This document shows, piece after piece, positions 36,441-41,916 of a DNA stretch of 41,916 nucleotides. The notes beneath the pieces are model-generated. The model was given only the letters and a program-made list of their open reading frames with translations. It did not search any database and had not been told where the DNA came from. Source of the stretch: Alphaproteobacteria bacterium (GTDB lineage: Bacteria > Pseudomonadota > Alphaproteobacteria > Rhizobiales > Xanthobacteraceae); the NCBI GenBank assembly GCA_009781045.1, contig WQYW01000024.1, forward strand, positions 1 to 41,916, written 5' to 3'. Numbering within the stretch: position 1 is the stretch's first letter; each line of letters begins with the position of its first letter. The translations under genes were made by a program, and so were the position numbers.

Positions 36441-37406
36441 TCAGCCGCTCAGGCCATAATCGCGCGGTCCGGTGGCGCTTTGATGGAAGCGCAGCTTGCG
36501 GACATATTCCAGCGGGTCCTTCGGTCGCACCATGGCCCCGCGCGGCACATCGAGCCAGTCCACCAGCCGCGTCAGCAGGAAGCGCAGCGCCGCACCCCGC
36601 GCCAGCACCACAAAGGCGTCCCTCTCGGCGGGTGCCAATTCCCGCACCCTGCCATAGCTGTTGAGCAGCGCCCGCGCCTTGGTCACATTGAAGGCATGAT
36701 CCGGTTCAAAGCACCAGGCATTGACGCAGATCGCCACGTCATAGGCCAGAATATCGTTGCAGGAGAACGGGAAGTCGATCAGGCCCGAGACGTCATTGTC
36801 GAGAAACAGCACATTGTCGGGAAACAGATCGGCGTGGATGACACCGACCGGCAGATCGGTCGGCCACCGCGCTTCGAGATAATCAAGTTCCCCGGCGATC
36901 AGGGTGCGAAGTCCGCCTGCGACGCTGTCGGCACGCGAAGCCGCGGTTTCGAACAGCGGCCGCCAGCCGCCGACCGACAGGCGGTTGTCCCGCCGCATCG
37001 GAAAATCAAGTCCGGCCACATGCATGCGTGCCAGCGCCCGACCGACACCGGCGCAATGCTCCAGCGTTGGACGTCGCGGCCACATGCCTTCGACGAAATT
37101 GATGATCGCCGCCGGTCGCCCGGCCAGCTCACTGAACATGCTGCCATCGTGCGCCCGTTGCGGCTGCGGACAGCTCACCCCGCGCTGACCCAGGAATTCC
37201 ATCAGCGACAGGAAATAGGGCAGATCAGCTTCCGCCACGCGCTTTTCGTAAAGCGTCAGGATGAAAGAGCCGGCATCGGTGTGCAGGAAAAAATTTGAAT
37301 TCTCCACGCCCTCGGCGATGCCCTTGTAGGACAACAGCGTACCGATGTCGTAGCGTTTGAGGAATTCCGCCAGTTCTTCGGCGGCAACGTCAGTATAGAC
37401 CGCCAT
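36441..37406 (-). CDS. thrB: Homoserine kinase (ThrB, APH-fold)
   Basis: 321 residues. Phosphorylates homoserine in threonine synthesis. It belongs to the aminoglycoside-phosphotransferase-fold class of ThrB common in alphaproteobacteria: N-terminal [18 protein letters not shown] and ILTLYEKRV, catalytic loop [13 protein letters not shown] (H-x-D-x-x-x-x-N), and metal-binding [20 protein letters not shown]. Start [16 protein letters not shown] is typical. It begins six bases after the ispH stop, implying co-transcription with ispH. Confidence 0.93.
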   Translation of the reverse strand: MAVYTDVAAEELAEFLKRYDIGTLLSYKGIAEGVENSNFFLHTDAGSFILTLYEKRVAEADLPYFLSLMEFLGQRGVSCPQPQRAHDGSMFSELAGRPAAIINFVEGMWPRRPTLEHCAGVGRALARMHVAGLDFPMRRDNRLSVGGWRPLFETAASRADSVAGGLRTLIAGELDYLEARWPTDLPVGVIHADLFPDNVLFLDNDVSGLIDFPFSCNDILAYDVAICVNAWCFEPDHAFNVTKARALLNSYGRVRELAPAERDAFVVLARGAALRFLLTRLVDWLDVPRGAMVRPKDPLEYVRKLRFHQSATGPRDYGLSG

Positions 37407-37412
37407 GGAGCG

Positions 37413-38381
37413 CTAACCCATGGCAGTTTCCGGGCGCAACGCACGCGGCACCGGAAAAAACTCATGCTCCTCGGCCGCCGACACCGTCTCGACATGCAGT
37501 GTGTAGCGTTCGGCAAAAGCGTCCATGATCTCCTCGACGATGACCTCGGGGGCAGAGGCGCCCGCGGTGATGCCGAGGCTGGTCAGGTTGCCGAATCGCG
37601 TCCAGTCGATATCGGACGCACGCTGCGTCAGGACCGCGATCGGGCAGCCCTCGCGTTCGGCGACCTCGCGCAGACGCTGCGAATTCGACGAGTTCGGTGC
37701 GCCGACCACGATCAGGGCATCCACCGCCGAGGCCACTTTCTTCACCGCCAGCTGGCGGTTGGTGGTGGCGTAACAGATGTCCTCCTTATGCGGCCCGTTG
37801 ATATTGGGAAAGCGCTGGCGCAGCAGACCCACGATCTCGGCGGTATCGCCGATCGACAGTGTGGTCTGGGTGACGAAAGCCAGATTGTTGGGGTCGCCCG
37901 GCATGAAGGTCTTGGCGTCTTCGGCGGTCTCGATCAGGGTCACCGAACCGGGCGGCAGCTGACCGAGCGTGCCCACCACTTCCGGGTGATGGGAATGACC
38001 GATCAGGAGGATCTCGCGGCCGCGCTTGAAATGGATCGCGGCCTCGCGGTGCACCTTGGTCACCAGCGGACAGGTGGCATCCACTGAAAAGAGATTGCGC
38101 GCCAGAGCCTCGGCGGGAACCGATTTCGGCACACCATGGGCCGAGAACACCACCGGCACCGTGGTTCTGTCCGGGATTTCCGCCAGTTCCTCGACGAAGA
38201 TGGCGCCCTTTTTCTTCAGGCTGTCGACAACATATTTGTTATGGACGATCTCGTGGCGGACATAGACCGGCGCCCCGTAAAGCGTCAGCGCCCGTTCCAC
38301 GGTATCAATGGCCCGCACCACCCCGGCACAGAAGCCCCGTGGCGAGCACAGGACAATTTTCAGGTCAGGTTTTGCTGGCAT
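37413..38381 (-). CDS. ispH: 4-hydroxy-3-methylbut-2-enyl diphosphate reductase
   Basis: 322 residues. Last step of the MEP isoprenoid pathway, an Fe-S reductase. The N-terminal [14 protein letters not shown] cysteine, [11 protein letters not shown] cysteine, the conserved HxxxxG-type GHSHHPEV, the C-terminal [10 protein letters not shown] and TAGASAPE segments are present. The third cluster cysteine should be the cysteine in [11 protein letters not shown]. An AGAGG ribosome site precedes the ATG. First gene of the ispH-thrB-rnhA set. Confidence 0.95.
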   Translation of the reverse strand: MPAKPDLKIVLCSPRGFCAGVVRAIDTVERALTLYGAPVYVRHEIVHNKYVVDSLKKKGAIFVEELAEIPDRTTVPVVFSAHGVPKSVPAEALARNLFSVDATCPLVTKVHREAAIHFKRGREILLIGHSHHPEVVGTLGQLPPGSVTLIETAEDAKTFMPGDPNNLAFVTQTTLSIGDTAEIVGLLRQRFPNINGPHKEDICYATTNRQLAVKKVASAVDALIVVGAPNSSNSQRLREVAEREGCPIAVLTQRASDIDWTRFGNLTSLGITAGASAPEVIVEEIMDAFAERYTLHVETVSAAEEHEFFPVPRALRPETAMG

Positions 38382-38844
38382 GAAACGACCTCTGGCACCG
38401 ATGGAACACGCCGCCGCGGACAGCGGGCCATCGATTGTCGGGGAAGGACTTGTCGGGGAAGGACTTGGGGCGGGTTTCCAGTCCTGTCAAGCGGGAAAGA
38501 ATTCCGATCCAACCAGATCCCGCCAGATCCCCTTGCCATCCCCGCCGATCCGCAAGGGTAGGACCCACGACCAGACTTTTTTCTGCTGCAGAGCGGCTCA
38601 CCTGCCCCGCCAACGTGCCCGCAATCCCGCCGGCATCGCCTCCTGGGAGTGCCCCCGGCCCCCCTTGGTCGGGTTCCCAAACCTGCGGTGACTGCTTTGA
38701 AAAACCAGACATTTTTCCTGTTGTCGGGGCCTGGCAAAGCTTGCGTGACGCCCCCATGACAGCTTATATACCCCTCTTCCCGTTATTGCTGATGCCCCGG
38801 TTTCGCCTCAACAGAGGTGGGCGAAGCGCAAAGGAGATTTGCCC
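38382..38844. other. Divergent intergenic between ispH and trcR
   Basis: No gene. A 15-bp unit (tcggggaaggacttg) is repeated in tandem at 38438-38467. The right end contains a candidate trcR promoter and its AAGGAG ribosome site (38831-38836). Confidence 0.45.
38741..38770 (+). promoter_or_regulatory. Candidate promoter of trcR
   Basis: TTGCGT (38741-38746) and TATATA (38765-38770) are 18 bases apart, about 75 bp upstream of the start codon. The -35 box is only partly consensus. Confidence 0.35.
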
Positions 38845-39546
38845 GTGAGCAACGCACCCCTGATGCCCAAGGCCACCGCCGTCTGGCTGCTCGACAATAC
38901 CGCGCTCACCTTCGATCAGGTCGCCGATTTCACCAAGATGCACCCTCTCGAAATCCAGGCCATCGCCGATGGCGACGCCGCCCAGGGGATCAAGGGCATG
39001 GATCCGATCTCCAACGGCCAGCTGACCCGCGAAGAGATCGAAAAGGGCGAAAAGGACGCCGATTACCGCCTCCACCTCCAGGAAAGCAAAGTCGTGCTGC
39101 CGCCGCAGCCCAAACGCAAGGGACCGCGCTATACCCCGGTGTCGCGCCGCCATGAGCGGCCCAGCGCCATCCTCTGGCTGTTGCGCAACCACCCCGAGCT
39201 GAAAGACGCCCAGATCATGCGCCTGGTTGGCACCACCAAGACCACGATCGCCAGCGTGCGCGACCGCACCCATTGGAACACGGCGGCGCTGACCCCGATT
39301 GATCCGGTGACGCTTGGCCTGTGCTCACAGATCGAACTCGATTTCGAGGTCCAGCGCGCCGCCAAGGAAATGCCAGCGGATGCGACCTATGGCGGGGCCA
39401 CCCTGTTGCCGGCCTCCGAGACCACCAAAAAGGAGAGCGAATACGAGTCCTCCGACTCGACCGGCGACTTCGACGTCGACGCGGTCTTCGCCAAGCTCAA
39501 GACTCTTGGCGGCAAGAAACCGGAAACCGAAGAAGAAGAGCCGTGA
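38845..39546 (+). CDS. trcR: Cell-cycle transcriptional regulator TrcR (DUF1013)
   Basis: 233 residues. A DNA-binding regulator found in alphaproteobacteria and linked to cell-cycle gene expression. Conserved segments include PKATAVWLLDNTALTFDQVA, HPLEIQAIADGDAAQGIKGM, RHERPSAILWLLRNHPELKD and AQIMRLVGTTKTTIASVRDR, a helix-turn-helix-like region. The acidic C-terminus (SSDSTGDFDVDAVFAKL) is typical. Start is the GTG at 38845, eight bases after AAGGAG; the frame also has a TTG two codons upstream. A strong hairpin follows the stop. Confidence 0.9.
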   Translation: MSNAPLMPKATAVWLLDNTALTFDQVADFTKMHPLEIQAIADGDAAQGIKGMDPISNGQLTREEIEKGEKDADYRLHLQESKVVLPPQPKRKGPRYTPVSRRHERPSAILWLLRNHPELKDAQIMRLVGTTKTTIASVRDRTHWNTAALTPIDPVTLGLCSQIELDFEVQRAAKEMPADATYGGATLLPASETTKKESEYESSDSTGDFDVDAVFAKLKTLGGKKPETEEEEP

Positions 39547-39579
39547 TCGGCCAAGGCTTCCCGTGCGCTCCTCTGACAT

Positions 39580-39610
39580 CAGGGGCGCGCGCGTAAGGCG
39601 CGCGCCCCTG
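39580..39610 (+). terminator. Strong GC hairpin after trcR
   Basis: caggggcgcgcgc and its complement form a 13-base perfect stem with a gtaag loop, 34 bp beyond the trcR stop. There is no T-run, so it may work as a terminator together with another factor or as an mRNA-stabilising stem. Confidence 0.5.
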
Positions 39611-39689
39611 CGCCAAAGCGCGGGAAAGACCATCCCCGTCCCGGCCCAACCCGGTTCCCGGTTCATTGTCTCCCCGATCGAGGCCCCAG

Positions 39690-39820
39690 CCGAGGTTCAT
39701 GATGCAGATGATCCGTGGCAAATCGGCGACCACCCCAGTTGGACAGGCAATTTCTTGCTGGATGCTGGATCTCGAGCCGATTGCGAGGGGCTCCTTCCCC
39801 AACCTGGGCAGTTACGTTTC
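39690..39820 (-). repeat. Dispersed repeat A, copy 3
   Basis: Core 39698-39815 is closely similar to 5291-5403, same orientation, with long identical words (gatgcagatgat, ccccagttggacaggcaattt, ctcgagccgattgcgag, ctgggcagttac/ctggacagttac). The third located copy lies about 34 kb away from the first two. The element sits shortly downstream of the trcR hairpin. Confidence 0.65.
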
Positions 39821-41796
39821 CTCAAAGAATATTTCCGGCCTCGCCATTCCAGCGCCTGACGCCAGACCGCAGTCACGCCGCCTGATCCCGATCAGGATCT
39901 GCCAACCACCCCCCAATCCCCCTGAACCTGGCGTGTGAGCCCGCGCACCGACGCCGTCGACACGTGCGCAGAGCGCAAACCCTTCCCAGCTCGCGCCAAG
40001 GGCACCAGGCGACAGGCATCGCGTGAACCTCCGCACGGCACCGTTCCACCCCGCGCCCCTCCTTTCCGACGGCCTCCCTTCACGAAAAGCCGCTGACAGC
40101 TGGACCTCTTTTGCCCCGCCATCAGGATCGAGACGGGTGGCAAAGGAATCAGGGTGCCAGAGGAATCGCAACTTCAAGCTTTGTCCGGAAAGAAAGTCCT
40201 CATCGCCGTTGAACGACTTCGAACCTCCCGGTGTCAACGACGCCAGGAGCGCAATGCAACGAGCAGTTACCGGCTGACACATAAACGGCCGAACTGCGAA
40301 CCGCTGAACCGGCAGCCCTCAATGCCGCCCGAGCAGTGTCAATCCACGGCGACGATCGCGCTGACGCGTGCGCAGGTCCCCTCCGGCCTTTCCCTGGTGC
40401 CTCGTGACATTGTGGCGCCAGTTTGGTTTAACGCATGCCGCGCGCAAGGCTTTCGTGTCAGCGCACACCGCCTTCGCGTCCTGTTCTGACACCCTGCCGC
40501 ATGAAGCCACGACCGGCCGGCACAAGTGCCCGAACCTGGCTCGGTGACTGAAGCGATTTTCCCTTCCCGGCAGGTCGCTTCAACCACAGAGCCGCTCCAG
40601 ATCTCCCACCCCTCACGCTTTCCTGTCGGCGCATTTCCGCCATGAAGTCTGTGGTCTGTGAAGCGGTGCGCCCCTCGCGATTCTCCCACATCGCGACTCC
40701 AAAGCGGCTTCAGCTTTCTGGTCCGGTTCGAACAAAAAAAAACATAACTGACAGGCCGCAGGCCGCATGAGGTTTTCTCATACATCTCACCGACGTGGCC
40801 AATGCCGCCTCCCTTTCGAAGCATCAGGGAATCAAAGCAGCAGACCTCCGACTTTACGCATCTTTCAGGTCCATTTTCGCAAACTCGCAGACTATCCTGA
40901 TTCCGGTCTGATTCCACCTCTTGCGCCAAACCACTCCGCAGCAGTCCGGAGCTTCTGCATCACCACGGCCGTTCACACGTCCCGTGGCCGACCTCGGATC
41001 CGCGATATGCGCACTCGCGTTTTCTCCCGAATTCGCCCTATCCTCCGTTGACAGGAAACCTGTGAAAACGGCGAGCGTTCTGATTCCTGGTCTGTGCGCA
41101 ACCACCCGAGCCCAGAGCCCCGCTGCCTGACATCGCGCTTGGCGCACCTGCGGGCTGGATTTCCGCGATCGTCAGCGCTCCGGCGTGAGTTCGCTTCGCG
41201 CCGCGTTCGAAATCGCCTGCGAATTCTCTGCCCGGAACTGTGCAACTGGCTACTTGCGACCATTTCCACCCCGAATCCGTTCCCACACCCGAAATCACTG
41301 TGGCGAAAGCCGCACGGCCGTGCCTCTTTGGCCACGCAAAACAGGAACAGAAGCATCTGTCCTCACCCGGCGCGCATCAGACTATCAACGGCGGCAGCTG
41401 TCGCGGCAGCAGCGCCGCAATGCAGCCCCGGTGGGGAAACATGGTTTCGCTGATTTCCGCTGATTTTCGGGTGCTGTGACGTCCCGAATGAGCCTGTCCT
41501 GATTCGGATCTTCCGCAAAAGCGCCAGCCAGATGTGGCGGCATCTGATGCGCGCATGTCACAGATCGCACGAGCACCGGTAGCCGTAGATGCCCGTAAGG
41601 CCCGGAGCATTTCTGTGAGTTGGTTGCCAGTGCAGGCGGCTTGTCTGTCCACGCCAGGCATCGGGGCCCCGCAATCCGGGAGCCCTCCGAAACGGTCAGG
41701 CCCATCCCGCACACAGAGGCGGAAAGCCGTCTTTGTCCCCGCCGAATGAGGGACAGGGGCCTTAACTACGCAACGCGCAAATCCATGCGCGCCCCA
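39821..41796. other. 2.0-kb stretch without a supported gene
   Basis: The ORFs present are frame shadows or Arg/Ser/Cys-rich and motif-free on both strands. A few words resemble repeat B (for example catctttcaggtcc near 40860), but the similarity is too weak to call. It ends at the 3' boundary of a group II intron. Confidence 0.45.
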
Positions 41797-41916
41797 ATCG
41801 GGATAGGGGGGTCTCTCGCGAGACCACCCCTCCCACACCACCGGACATACGGGTCCGTATCCGGCGGTTCGACAGATCATGCAGGTCGCGGGGCCGCGAC
41901 TGAGGCTAAGCCGATC
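41797..41916 (-). mobile_element. Group II intron 3' end (domains V and VI), continuing past the window
   Basis: On the minus strand a stem-loop of domain V form occupies 41837-41870 (34 positions, about 13 base pairs, with a two-base bulge and a CGC-type triad in ACCGCCGG). It is followed by a domain VI-like hairpin (GGGAGGGGTGGTCTC, loop, GAGACCCCCC) with an A-containing CTATCCC and a CCCGAT end typical of bacterial intron 3' splice sites. The intron 3' end would be at 41797. The reverse-transcriptase gene would lie outside to the right. Confidence 0.75.

Noticed and set aside
40720..40745. tRNA-like ggttcga word
   Set aside because: The surrounding sequence does not form a cloverleaf and is followed by an A-run.
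40339..40929. 196-codon minus-strand ORF in the right-hand gene desert
   Set aside because: Rich in Cys, Arg and Ser with no hydrophobic core pattern or motif; unlikely to be coding.

Overview
High-GC chromosomal DNA of an alphaproteobacterium, most likely Hyphomicrobiales (Rhizobiales). This rests on the gene content: an NdvA/ChvA-type cyclic glucan exporter, the alphaproteobacterial cell-cycle regulator TrcR (DUF1013), an ispH-thrB-rnhA cluster with an APH-fold ThrB, a glcDEF glycolate oxidase cluster, a stand-alone short bL36 gene and a DUF2076 protein. No rRNA, tRNA or CRISPR array was recognised.

Layout. 0-9 kb: mostly envelope or secreted proteins (DUF2076 protein with a poly-Asp tail, an exported protein with a broken paralogue fragment upstream, a polytopic membrane protein, an L,D-transpeptidase, a lipoprotein, a 398-residue exported protein). 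9-14 kb: an 11-repeat Sel1 protein, a frameshifted secreted protein, a histone H1-like protein, and two copies of a dispersed non-coding repeat. 14-18.4 kb: glcD-glcE-glcF on the minus strand. 18.6-23.2 kb: an IS607-type recombinase with an altered active-site motif, a TPR protein, rpmJ next to a 24-bp minisatellite, a YbaK-type deacylase, and small hypotheticals. 24.1-27.2 kb: an accessory islet with an unknown gene, a 3' fragment of folK, a Phd-type antitoxin with a doubly frameshifted PemK-like toxin, and a Suppressor-of-fused-domain gene with a possibly coupled ORF. 27.7-39.5 kb: conserved housekeeping genes (YqaA/DedA, Sel1 protein, ndvA-like exporter, D,D-carboxypeptidase, fadD, and minus-strand ispH-thrB-rnhA, then trcR). 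39.5-41.8 kb: no convincing gene. The right edge holds domains V and VI of a group II intron on the minus strand, whose body lies outside the window.

The recognisable genes serve envelope building and remodelling (L,D-transpeptidase, D,D-carboxypeptidase, glucan export), two-carbon and fatty-acid oxidation (GlcDEF, FadD), isoprenoid and threonine synthesis (IspH, ThrB) and cell-cycle control (TrcR).

The most unusual global property is low coding density, about 61% by my own sum, together with several broken genes, degraded paralogue fragments, dispersed intergenic repeats, and mobile or addiction elements that look partly inactivated. This suggests a genome in which intergenic DNA and pseudogenes are accumulating. 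Sequencing error cannot be excluded for individual frameshifts. I saw no clear multi-gene defence or secretion system. The best candidates for something new are the two dispersed repeat families, the SUFU/toxin-antitoxin islet with an iterated operator, and the rpmJ-linked minisatellite.
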